Assembly (NCBI GenBank): GCA_004431415.1
Contig: QPMI01000044.1
Coordinates: forward strand, 62,001-126,000
Length of the DNA stretch: 64,000 nucleotides
DNA from: Cyanophora paradoxa
Lineage: Eukaryota; Glaucocystophyceae; Cyanophorales; Cyanophoraceae
Direction: 5' to 3'
Positions within the stretch are counted from its first letter, which is position 1, and the number at the start of each line of letters is the position of its first letter. The position numbers and the translations under genes were made by a program. The notes beneath the pieces were generated by a model. It was not told the DNA's origin and ran no database searches. It saw only the letters and a list, made by a program, of their open reading frames with translations. This document shows, in pieces, positions 36,841 to 47,122 of the stretch.

Positions 36841-37026
36841 ACGGGGGAGCCTGGTCGACGGCTCCGCCTCGCGGGGAGCCGCCCCGCCCGGCGCATCCCC
36901 CCTTGCGTATTGCATGTATCATCAAGTATCAGGTTTACGCATTCATATATGAGAAGCGTCTTACTTATTAAGCGGAGGACGGGCCGGGAGCCGCCGCCCG
37001 GGCGGCGGGCCGCTTCTGTTCGCTCC
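36841..37026. other. Convergent 3' flank
   Basis: Region between the stop of the plus-strand membrane protein and the SECIS of the minus-strand GPx. It contains a run of CCCGCCCGGGC-type inverted words (36990-37012). It must hold both polyadenylation sites; no clear AATAAA-type signal seen. Confidence 0.5.
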
Positions 37027-37080
37027 CTCGGGGGGCGCCCGGCGGCTCGTGGACCGCCTTTCGGGCGCCCCCGTCATAGA
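37027..37080 (-). promoter_or_regulatory. SECIS element of the selenocysteine GPx
   Basis: On the minus strand, about 70 nt after the GPx stop, ATGAC is followed by a 10-bp perfect stem (GGGGGCGCCC with GGGCGCCCCC), then GAAA, a mini-stem GGCGG/CCGCC, and the 3' side CGAG. UGA and GA supply the tandem G-A pairs of the SECIS core, AAA sits at the apical bulge, and the extra mini-stem makes it form 2. Position, core and stem all fit a eukaryotic SECIS. Confidence 0.85.
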
Positions 37081-37144
37081 CGGCCGATTCGACCGCCGGG
37101 CGGGCTCGACCGGCGCGCGTCGCTCCGCTCTAAAGCCAGGGGCC

Positions 37145-38275
37145 TCACTCAGCCCCCAGGAGGGGGAGAATGTCGGGCAAGATGTCGTCCGGGGGGAAGC
37201 CCGGGGGGTACCGCGCCACGGGCACGCCGTTGCGGTCGACCAGGAACTGCGGGGCGGCGTCAGGGTACCGAAAGGTTCGAGATGCAGGGGTACGGGAAAG
37301 GACCTTCTCGAAGTTCCAGGCTATATCCCCGGGGAAGCTTGCTCGCAGGAGGTCCTTGTAGAGGGGTACCGCGTTCGCCCTGCGGTGAGCCGGAATCGGG
37401 ACGCGGCGGGGGTACAGGCCTGGGGCCCCAGGGGGTACGTACCCGTTCACGTCGACCTTGTCGAAGAGGGGGAAGCGGGCCTTGTACTTGTCGCGAACGA
37501 AGGATTTGATCTCCTCGTTTGTACCCGGCTCCTGCACGCGTACCCCTCGAATGGGAGGGGGAAGCAGGAGGTCGGAGGGGGAAGAAGAGGGACCTGGCCC
37601 CCGAACTGGTTGGAAGGGAAGGCGAGAATCTCGAATCCCTTCGACGCATACTCGTCGTACATGGCGCCGAGTTGCCTGCGGCGCAGAAATCGATTCCCAG
37701 GCGGACGGCCGTGCGCGTGCGCGCGGGCGGGCGGAATGGGACTGAGCGCACGTGTAGTTCAGGGGCGTCAGGGCTCATTCGGACGCAACGTTTACGACGA
37801 GAACCTGCGCGGCTGCTGTTTGGCGCTGGCGCGATGCTGGCTCCAGCTTAGCCGCCGGCACGCACGACTTTGCCGCGGAACTTGGAAAGGTCCACGCTGC
37901 GCCCGTCGATGTCGCGGACCGTGAAGTCGTACAGCGTGCGATCCACTTTCATCGGCTCGCGGCGCTCCGCAGGCCGCGGAATCGCCGCCGCCGGCATCGC
38001 CGGAACTGCACCCGCGGAGTCGACGTCGCACGTGCGCGCGGCGCGGAGTCGGGGGAGCTCGCACCGGTCTCTCCGAGCACAAAGCCAAAGGCAGCGCTGC
38101 CTGCCGCGGCGAGGAAGCGGCGCCGCGTCCCCGGCGGGCCGGCGAAGGCCGCCGGACGCGGAGCGGCTCTCCGGGCGGCCGGCGAGCCGCCGGCGCCGCA
38201 GACGCGCCCCGCGAGCCTCGTCGGCCTCGCGGACGCCGCGAGCGCCGCAGGACCGGCGAAGACGAAGCCAGGCAT
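37145..38275 (-). CDS. Selenocysteine glutathione peroxidase with twin-arginine (lumenal) presequence
   Basis: ATG at 38275. The N-terminus (MPGFVFAGPAALAASARPTR) is long and basic, and contains GTRRRFLAAAGSAAFGFVLG, a twin-arginine signal like those of thylakoid-lumen proteins. The mature part begins near VDRTLYDFTVRDIDGRSVDL. The exon 37804-37752 reads LVVNVASE, then an in-frame TGA (37775-37777), then ALTPLNYT: the TGA stands at the Sec/Cys site of GPx. Following exons give QLGAMYDEYASKGFEILAFP, NQFGGQ, EPGTNEEIKSFVRDKY, IAWNFEK and FLVDRNGVPVARYPP, so the Gln and Trp of the catalytic set are present. The stop is TGA at 37145-37147, with a SECIS behind it. The enzyme reduces peroxides with thiols; lumenal or plastid location is inferred from the presequence. 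Introns are short with GTACCC words. Confidence 0.9.
37775..37777 (-). other. Selenocysteine UGA codon
   Basis: TGA inside NVASE-U-ALTPLNY; the reading frame and GPx homology continue on both sides and through the next splice junction (NYTQLGAMYDEY). Read as stop, the protein would lose its active site. Confidence 0.9.
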
Positions 38276-38672
38276 AGAGCGCTGACCTCCGGATCCAAGG
38301 CTTGCCGATGCCTATAGGGGGGTTCGAGGACGAATCGGACTTGCACGGATCGCGCGCGGGGCTCGCGGATGCAACGCTGCTTCGAGGCTAATTAGCGCTC
38401 GGCGATTGCAAGTTCAGGTGTTTGTCAGGCGTTCTGGGCTAGGCTTCAAGGCTTACTAGGCGAGACCCCATCCCAACAGTGGCGGCGCACCGCCCCTAGG
38501 CCTGGCCCAGCAAGTAGACTGTGAGAGGGTACCTAATCTTAATCTCAATAAGCTGCGTTCTGCCTATCTAGATCTGCGCTACCTTAGCTACGAGGCTATT
38601 CTGCAGCCGTGCTAGCACTAGATAACGGCGGAAAGGCCAGCATGAAAGGAAGGAAGCCTTGAGGGGCGCGGA
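38276..38672. other. Intergenic region, GPx promoter side
   Basis: Between the GPx ATG and the stop of the next minus-strand gene. Nothing recognised beyond short palindromes. Confidence 0.5.
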
Positions 38673-38962
38673 CTAGGACCAGACGTCGAGCGCCGCGTCG
38701 GCCCCCGTTTCCGCGGCCAGGCCGCCCTCTATGTGCAGCTCGTCCAAGTCCTGGGCCGGGGTCAGGAATGGAAAAAGAGAGGGGGGGGGGGCAGTGGGAG
38801 GGGTACGAGGGCGGGCGCACATGGGAGACCTCGGGCTCGACGTAGGCCCCCTCCGAGGGGTACGAGGCCGCCGGCTCGAGCTGGGGGCCGTACGCGCCCC
38901 CGTCCTCCTCGGCGGCGCTGCCCTCCTGCCCGCCGCCGCCGCCGCCGCCGCCCTCCTCCTGT

Positions 38963-38999
<37 letters not shown>

Positions 39000-39761
39000 G
39001 GAGGGAAGGGTCCTCGACGAACGAAGTGAAGCCGGTGGTGTTGGCGGTCGCGAGCGCCGCCATCGGGTTCATTTCGAGCACCGACTCGTCTATGAGGGGC
39101 GGCAGGCCGGCCGCCTCGCGGATCGCGGAGAGGTCCACGTTCTGGTTCTTGAAGGTCCCCGTCGTCTTGTCCCAGTCGAGCAGCTTCATGATGTTCTCGT
39201 CCACAGGGATCTCGGCCCTGCACGCACGCACGCGGCCGCCCGCGCGAGTCAGCGCCGGCCTGCGGGGAGCGCGGTGCGGGGCGCGGGGCGCGGGGCCCGC
39301 GGGGCGCACCCGTCGGCTGTGATGATGGAGCGTGGCAAGTAAACGTCGCGGTACTCCATCTCCCAGTGGCCCCGCAGCGGTATCGGGTCTCCGACCTCGT
39401 ACTCGGGCGCGTTCTCCGAGGAAGGCTCCCAGTCAGGGATCCACGGTCCCACGGACTCCTCCGGGTCGTCGATTGTCTCCACCGAGACGGTGCGCACGTC
39501 GCGGCGCACGACGCGCGACTCGCCCCGCTGCACCCGCGCGCCGTCCTCCGTTGTCCACGAGTCCTCGCCGTCGTGGTCATCGCGTCCGCGCTGCCCTTCA
39601 GAGATCTCGCGCCGCCGCTCCTCGCGCGCCCTCGCCTCGCGCAGCTCTTCCGCGCGCTCTTCCTCCTCAGGATCAGGCTCCGGCTCCGGAACAACGTAGA
39701 CTTTTCCACCGATGATGACGTCGTCCGAGGGAGTGCTCGAGAAGCCCGAAGGCAGGCCCAT
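38673..39761 (-). CDS. Acidic protein of unknown function with Gly-rich stretch
   Basis: ATG at 39761 (MGLPSGFSSTPSDDVIIGGK). A Glu/Arg-rich charged stretch (PEPEPDPEEEERAEELREAR) is followed by a less biased region: EYEVGDPIPLRGHWEMEYRD and VYLPRSIITADG. An intron of about 100 bp leads to AEIPVDENIMKLLDWDKTTG and TFKNQNVDLSAIREAAGLPP, then EMNPMAALATANTTGFTSFV. A poly-Gly/Glu run (GCC repeats, 38930-39000) precedes the last exon DLDELHIEGGLAAETGADAA and a TAG at 38673-38675. The conserved-looking core around WEMEYRDVYLP and KLLDWDKTTGTFKNQ suggests a real folded domain, but I do not recognise it. It faces the DNMT3-like gene across a 537-bp divergent gap. Confidence 0.6.
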
Positions 39762-40298
39762 CGGGCCCCGCTGGAATCACACGCTGCTAGTCGCCAGTAG
39801 ATGTACGCTACAAGACGCTGCGAAGCTGGCCGCCGCCGCCGAAGCTCCTACCGCTGTGGTCCGGACGAAGTTGCTTTGAGCTTGCACGCCTGTTGCTGCC
39901 CGATGTATCTATGACGAAACCTGTGAATCCGAGGCGTCCAGGGCGCTCGCCCGTGCTGTTTTCGGGAGGCTCCTAGCTCCTTGCAGTGTGTACCCGGGCC
40001 TTTGGCGTTCCGCTTGTACCCGGGTTTCCACTTCCCGCGCCACCCATCGGCCGCGTACGGCCGCGAGGGCGCAATCGCCGAGCACGAGAGACGGTGCGTG
40101 GCTCGTTGGTGCCTCGCCTCGCCCCCGAACTCACAGTCGCCTGGCATGGGCAGGCGAACGCAGATCGCTCGCTTCGCCCGACATCTCAGCGCGGCCTCGG
40201 CTAGCGTTCAAGGGCGAAGAAGGCGGCCGGCGGTTCTCCTCGTCGGCGGTAGCTGTAGGAGCGGCTAGCCGCCCTCGCGCCATCTCGAGCTCGCAGCC
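39762..40298. promoter_or_regulatory. Divergent promoter region, acidic-protein gene / DNMT3-like gene
   Basis: 537 bp between two ATGs on opposite strands, so both promoters must be here. No core promoter motif identified. Confidence 0.5.
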
Positions 40299-43200
40299 AT
40301 GGCCGATGTGGATGTGTTGATCGATATCATCGATTTGGAAAGCGGTGCGTGTGCCGGCAGGCGGCAGGCAGCAGGCGGTTTTGACTGGCGCGCGCATGCG
40401 CATGCGCATTCGCCTGCAGATCCTGAGGGCGCCACCCCAGCGACCGGCGAAGCAGTGGGGCCTTTCGAGAGCAGCGGTTCCTTGGAAGGTGTGCACGCAT
40501 CGGCACCGCAGGGCTCAGGCCTAGGCAGTTCTAGATCTCACCCGCGGCCGCGGCCGCGGCCGCGCGCGCTCTAATCATGAACGCTTCTGACAGGAGCCCG
40601 AGGCGGCGCCAGCGACCGACAGGAGACCGCAGGAGGTTCCGAGCAAGGTAAAGACGATGCCGCCGAGCTCGAGTCAAGCCGCTCCTTGGCGGCACGTGTT
40701 TCCGCCCTGGCTAACCGGGGGTACACGCAGCGAGCGATGAGGAGGATGCAGACGAACACGAGAGACGGCGTGCAAGCAACAAGCGCTCTCCAATCGTGGG
40801 CTCCGGCAAACCGGGACCGAACAAGAGGTGCCCATATGCGTACCCCCCGTTTCCCCCTCCCCCCAACTCCCCCTTAATTCGAACCCTTCACGCAGTAAAC
40901 GGCTGGATGAATCAGACGGGGAAGAAGCACAAGCGGAGGACGAGCTCGCTTTCTCGTGAGCTCCTCCACTTCAAGCCGCTAAAACTTGCTCTCATCTAAC
41001 CTAATTCTGCAGCCAGTCGGAGCCCGTTGGTCGATCCTCATCGGGCAGCGGGCCCGTCGCTGGTCCGTCTTCTTCGGGCACCGGGCCCGGGTGCGAGGAA
41101 GAAGCCTGCTTGGGCCTGCCGCTCCTCGCCTTCAACGTGTGCACCGCTGCAGGAACGATCCTGCAGACCGCCCCGAGTTCGCGGACTGCCAGTTCGGCTA
41201 CCTTCGGCTTCTGGAGCCATTTTGCATTGTCAAGAACCACAAGTTCGAGTACAGGGCGGGCACGTACTGGCCCGTCGAGGTACGGCGTTTTCCACGAACT
41301 GCATTGGTCCCACATGCTGGCTGCAATGCTAACAGCTAAGCAGGTCATCGCGCGTTTCTACGGTGAGTTCGGGCTGGCTGGATCGAAAGTGGGGCAACCG
41401 GGGACGTGGCACTACGTCGTCAACTGGTCTGGCCTCGGGATCGGCTGGGGTTCCCACGACTGCGTCTCCGAGTCAGACATGATCGACCGCTTCCGGCCCT
41501 GGAGTGAGAAGGAGGCCAAAAAGCTGGCGAGGGATCGTCTGATCGCGTGGCAAGGGCAGAACTGGCCAAAGCTGCTGACGAACAGCCCGCCGACGCACGT
41601 CAAGCGCGGCGCGCTCGTCTTCGTCAAGCAGAAGAGAGGCTTCCAATGGCAGTTCTACAAGGTCCGAGACATGTAAACGCATACGAATCTGCCTTTGCTG
41701 GACTTGACGCTGTTCTCCACAGACTTGCAGGCTGGTGGCCATGGGAGGGAAATCGATGCTGCAGGTCACCCGAAAGACAAGCAATCAATCGGAATTCTTC
41801 GCAGTCCCACTGGAGCTCGCACGGCCGCCGGAATTCCTCAAGCAGTTCTCGCAGCTGGATACTCCGTTGATGAGCGAGAGCAACGTCCAGTCAACCGGCG
41901 GCGGCAGCACGAGCGACCACCAGCAGCAGCAGCAGCAGCAGCAGCAGGAGCAGGAGAAGACGAAGACGAAGCGCAGTCTCTCCGCCTCTGGAAGTGCGAT
42001 CTTTCCTTCTCTGGAGAGCAGCGCTAGCAGCCGGTCAGACGAGGAGGGGGGGGAAGATTCCGACGGCAGCTCCGGGTCCGAGAGCAGCGTCGGCGGCGAC
42101 AGCGACAGCGCAAGCGGCTCCGGATCCTCTGAGCGATCAGCGCCTTCGCGGCGATCGCGAGTGAGCGGGAAGAAGCCATCGACAGCGACGGACTACGCTG
42201 ATGACGGGGAGTACGGGTCCGGATCGGCGGGAGGGGCGCGCGGTCCCCAGCCCGAGCCCTCTAGCCAAGGGGGATGCGCGCGCGGCAGGGTCTCGGAGCC
42301 CTGGACCGGGTTCGTTTAGTTTTTTTGCCGCGCGGTTTTCAGGCGCAGTTACGGTTGTCGTGATCATGGACGATTTTAACCATTACACAGAAAAATGGAG
42401 CTTCTGCCTGCCGCTGCAAAGCGGTGCATCCGCTGCCTTGCGAAGGACAGCAACGTGACCCCAGTCTTCTCGGTGCGCTCAGAGTCGAATTCTCGCATTG
42501 CAATTGTTTCCGAATCGCCAACGTCTCTGCAGCACATTGTGTACCAGGGCCTTGCCGCCTGCTACAACTGCACGGTGGACATCGCGGATATTGACTGGGT
42601 GAAGGACGTCGACGTGGAGGACGTGGACTCGGGCGACTTCCCATTCGTGGAGGGCACGCAGGCCGAGATTCCGAAGCAGGGCAAAGGGAAGAAAGCTGCA
42701 GTCGAGGCTTCTGGATCCAAGAAAACATTAAAGTGATCTCATTCCATGCCAGTAACCTCTGTCTCTGCAGCTATTGACCGGCAGCAGATTCTGCGCTCTT
42801 GGCGGCTGGCGCTGCAAGGACGACTGTTCTCTCGTCTGCTCGAACTCCAAGTGCAAGAACATATTCTGCCGGCTGTGCATCGAAGCCTGCTTCGGCAAGG
42901 GCGTCCTACAGGATGAGGAGCTGACGGACACAGACCCGACTCGAGAGTGGTCCGTTGCTTATAATTACTGCTCTGCATGATAACTGTTCTTCTTCTTAAC
43001 TTCCAGCGGACTTGACCGGGGGCCGCGCAGGATCTGCTTCGAATGCAGAGAGTCGCGCATTCTGAAGCGGCAGGAGCGACAGACTGTTTGTATGCTTTGA
43101 AATCCTCCCTCTCTCCGTACAAGGTTTTCCTTTCGATCTGACCACTTGAATTCCGCGCCAGACGACATCTGGATGAAGCTCATCGAAGTGGACCGGGAGA

Positions 43201-46188
43201 TTTACCACCCGCAGCTGGTGTCGAAAGTGAAAGCCACGAACAGAGCAATCGAGAAGCACAACGCTTTCGTAGAGAAGGAGGGCTGCCGCATGAAACTGCG
43301 CATGCCGTCGCGCGCGGCTGTCCAGGCTGAGGGCCTCATCGTCGTGTCCTTGTTCGATGGTGCGCGCTCGGCACCTTGATCTGGCCTGTTGTATACGTAG
43401 TTGTTATCTTGGACCTAATCTCGGGCATCACCAGGGATTGCCGGGGCGTACCACTCGCTGGTGAAGGCTGACATCAAGGTGCACTCTTAAGCTTGTGATT
43501 GGCGCACACTCCATTGACGCTCCAACTCTGCTCTCGGCTGCGCAGGTGCACAAGTACTACTGCGTCGACATCGACCGGGACGTAGTGAAGCTCGTGAGCG
43601 ACTGGTCGGGCCACGACCCGGAGGGCGCCGGCCGGATCATCAGCGGCGTGGTTGAGGACCTGAGCAAAGTCGACGTGCGTCCGTCCTTGGACCATGTCTC
43701 AATATATATAGACTTTTTCTTCGTCGTCGTCGAGTCGCGTTGATGCCACTGGCACGCAGGCCCGGGCGTTCCTGCAGAAGATCTACAACGAGCACGGGCG
43801 CATCGACTTGCTTGTCGCGGGATTCCCGTGCAACGACCTCGCCAGGAACAACCCGGTGCGCTTCGAATTCGCGTTTCCGCACGATCGTTTAAATATTAGC
43901 CAGCTCGCGCGCTTCTCATCGCCATCGCCAACCGCCCCTCTTATTTCTCATTCGAATTTTCGCTCCAGAACGGAAGGGGACTCGACGGCGACCACAGCAG
44001 CCTCGTGCACAAGGCGCGTGCCGTTGCCGAGTCTAGATCTCTTCTGAAAGAATAGTAATTCCTGACATTGGTTTCGTTTTTGCCGTGCAGGTCGCCGAGT
44101 TCTTGGACGCGGCCCGCAGGATCACCAAGAACCACGGCTTCCCCTTCCTGGTGGAGAACGTGCACACGATGCACAAAACTGGCGGTGCGGTTGCGGGACC
44201 CGCCTCACAGGCCTAGCGTGTGTCATAGCGGCTCTCTCGGCCTCTGACGCTGTGACGCTCTCGCGCAGGCAAAGACTCCGCAAAGATCGTCGATGGCATA
44301 TTCAAGGTCCGCCACGAACGTTCTAGCGCTATGCAGACCTAAGGGCGGCGTGCTGACGTGTCCTGCTCGGATCGGACAGGTCGAGAACGTGGCCATCGAC
44401 GCGATTTACTTCACCGCAGCCAAGCGGAAAAGACGGTGAAGTAGAGAAAGATGCACTGACTCCAGATATGGAACACTGACACGGCCCCAGCTATTGGACG
44501 AACATTCCGATCGAGCGCATCAAGCCAGATCGCAAGCGCTGCCTCCTCCAGGGTCCGTGCCCATATGCATGCAGAAGAAGATTTGCTTAACTTGTCCGCT
44601 TAACTTGACTGCTTATCAACTTATATCCATTCTGCTCCTCTTATCCCTTCGCAGACTTCCTCAGCGGCACGAATCGCCTGGCGCTGGTCGACCACGTCAA
44701 CACGATCACGACGTCAGGTAAGAAGGTGGTGGAGGAGGAGGAGGAGGAGGAGGAGAAGGACCGGCCGCGGGGGAGCACGTGGGGCCGCCCCTCGGCCAAG
44801 TCACCCTGGGCGCGGGTCGTCAAGGACGCGTGCGTCATAGGCATTTGAGCGCTTCATTATATACAACTATAAGCACTATAAGCCCTATAACTATAGCGCT
44901 TTTAAGCGCTTCATTATACACAACTATAGGCCCGCCGCTTGGTTATAGGCTGATAAGCTTATTATAAGCAGCTGCACGGACACGTGCGTCCTTTAGCTTG
45001 CCCGAGCCCGCGCCAGGCTGTAGGCCCCTGCTCGCCTCGCCCCTCTTCTTTCGATGATCATGACCGCCGGACCCCGGCCCTTCCAGGACCGATCTCAGCA
45101 AATGCACACTGTGCGATTCCCTCCCACCGCCTTCGATGTTTTCCATCAAGCCTGATCGTGATCGTGACCGTGGTCCCAGTTTGCAGCGCGAGCTGGAGGT
45201 GCTGATGGGCTTCCCCGCCAACTACACGGCCGACATGGGCACTTTGTGCGGCCCCTGCCCCGCCCCGAATTCGTATCCACAAATGCATAAAGCTCCTAAA
45301 CTACGACATCAATCATTTGAATTACCTCAACTAACTAAACACTTTATGATTTCGACTCATTCGCGCATCCCGATCTGCAGCGCTCGCCGCAAGGTCCTCG
45401 GCAATTCCTTCTGCATCCCGGTCCGCTCCCGCCCTCGTCGTAGGGGTTTAAACAGCCTACTAGGAGTCTAAATCGCTGATCGCTCTGATCGCTGATCGCT
45501 GATCGCCCCGCCCCGCCCCGCTCCGCCTTGCGTTCAGGTCATCGCCCACATCCTCAAGGGCCTCCTCCCCCACACCCTCGGCCCGGCACCCCCCTCCCCC
45601 TCCCCCTCCTCCTCCTCCTCCGATGTCGACGTGGATCCCGCCCCGTCCTCCTCCTCCTCCGATGTCGACCCCGCCCCATCCTCCTCTTCCTCGCCCGGGC
45701 CTGCCCCTGGCCCGTCGTCGTCCTCCTTCTCCGCCGCCGCCGCCACCATGGCCGCCCCGCGGCCGGCATCTTCTTCACGGTCCGTCTCTCTCTACTCGCT
45801 CTAGATCCGTCCGTCTCTCTCTCTCTACGTGCTGCCCGGCCTGACGCGCCGCCACCGCGGCAGGAAGCGGCGCGCCCCCTCGGAGTGGGAGGGGGAGGAG
45901 GGGGAGGAAGGGAACGCCACCAGCGAAGATGAAGGCGACGACGATGGTGGAGAGAACCGCTCGCCCACTCCGCCCAACGCCTCCTCCTCTCCGTCGGCGC
46001 CAGCACAGGCGCCGGCGCCTGCGCCCCGCCCGCCGCCCCCTCGGAATCCGAAGCCCAAGGCCAAGCGGCCTGCCGCGGGGAGCTCAAGGGCGCCGGCCCG
46101 CTCGCTGCCGCCCCGCGCCGCGGCGCGCCGCCTCGCCGGCTCCGCGGCGGCGCCCATCGAGCTCTCCTCATCCGATGAGGACGAGTAG
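40299..46188 (+). CDS. DNMT3-like C5 DNA methyltransferase with ADD-like zinc finger
   Basis: ATG at 40299 (MADVDVLIDIIDLESG). After a charged N-terminus come KNHKFEYRAGTYWPVEV and WHYVVNWSGLGIGWGSHD (41235-41460, possibly a Tudor/chromo-like fold) and a poly-Gln/acidic Ser stretch (41921-42180). Cys pairs RCIRCLAKD and ACYNCT (42420-42580), then FCALGGWRCKDDCSLVCSNS, IFCRLCIEACFGKG and ICFECRES (42800-43060), make an ADD-type finger (GATA-like plus PHD-like) that in DNMT3 reads the histone H3 tail. The methyltransferase has motif I VVSLFDGIAGAYHSLV, motif IV GFPCNDLARNN (catalytic Cys), motif VI FLVENV, motif VIII KRRYWTNIP, ELEVLMGFPANYT, and motif X KVLGNSFCIPVIAHIL. An acidic Ser/Pro tail ends ELSSSDEDE, with TAG at 46186-46188. 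One intron is GC-AG. Role: de novo cytosine methylation, by family. Confidence 0.87.
41921..41951 (+). repeat. CAG repeat coding poly-Gln
   Basis: CAGCAGCAG run coding nine to ten Gln in the DNMT3-like protein, between the N-terminal domain and the Ser-rich acidic linker. Confidence 0.85.
44014..44090 (+). other. GC-AG intron in the DNMT3-like gene
   Basis: The exon ends DHSSLVHK (CACAAG) and the intron starts GCGCGTGCCG; the acceptor GCCGTGCAG precedes VAEFLDAARRITKNH. This join keeps the family alignment (motif IV to motif VI), and no in-frame GT donor is available at the junction. Confidence 0.7.
44848..44934. repeat. Direct repeats in a DNMT3 intron
   Basis: AGCGCTTCATTATAYACAAC is present twice (about 44849 and 44905), with CTATAAGC words between them. 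Confidence 0.7.
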
Positions 46189-46496
46189 GGCCGCGGTCTG
46201 CCAGCGCTAGCTATATAGCTGCCGGCCGAGCGTCTCAGGCGCTCTAACTGCAGTCGCTTCTTTTTCATAGCTGCAGCCGATGATGAGGCCGGATGATGAG
46301 GAGGACGAGTAGGGCCGAGTAGGGTGTGTATTCAACCGCAGCGCTTCTTTTTTCATTCAGACCTCTTTTTTAGCCGGCGAGCCCTTGAGCTATCCTCCGA
46401 TGATGAGTACGAGTAGGGCCGCGGCCGGCCGGCTGCCGGCCGTGCGTCCCAGGCGTGGTAGCTGCAGCCGCTTCTTTTTCATTCAAAGATTCTTTT
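46156..46496 (+). repeat. Three tandem degenerate copies of the DNMT3 3' end
   Basis: The coding end CCGATGAGGACGAGTAGGGC (copy 1) recurs near 46286 and near 46397, each time followed about 60-75 bp later by a CTGCAG/GCAGC..GCTTCTTTTTTCAT block. The unit is about 110-120 bp. Copies 2 and 3 lie behind the stop, in the 3' untranslated region or beyond. Confidence 0.75.
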
Positions 46497-47122
46497 CGTG
46501 CCAGCGAGCAATCTTAGTTCGTTGAAGAGACTTTTCCCCCGCACTACGGTATTTCCCGTATTTCAAGTTTCCCGCCGCAGATCAGAATCTCGCGCGTCAT
46601 ACACGGCGTATCGCTTTTTCACAACCAGAACCGTTTCTCGAGAAGCGCGGCGCTTTGTAATTTCGGTGGCTATCGATATCTTCTGTGCGAGTTCGGTCGC
46701 GGCTAATTTATAGATTCGATCTTTCTGTTGTAAGCTTAAGGACCTCACTCAAGCTCAGTTGCGAGCAGCACTTTCTCGGCGGCTTTCTGTTCTCGGCGTA
46801 CGTGTACGATGCCGAATCTAAATTACGTGCTTACTGTCCTGAGAGATCGACGCATGTTCAACGGTTTCTTGAGCTTCTTGTATAATCAAGCTTCCTGGCC
46901 CCCTGGACCGCACAGTTTTCTCGCACAGTTCGCAACAGTAACCAGCCTGGCAGGCCAAGTGTTGTGGATACCTAGCCTTGTAATTGCAGCTCTAGATCTA
47001 GCCTTGACGTTTGCGTTCACCAGTGACTCAGTATACGTAGTAGATAAAGTGTACTGTACATGCTTGGATAGGTACGATATGACCACGCGCGAGAGCTAGA
47101 GCCTGAGAGCGGGCTACATAAG
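46497..47122. other. Convergent intergenic region
   Basis: Between the DNMT3-like stop repeats and the stop of the minus-strand coiled-coil gene. Lower GC than its neighbours; short frames only, none convincing. Confidence 0.6.
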
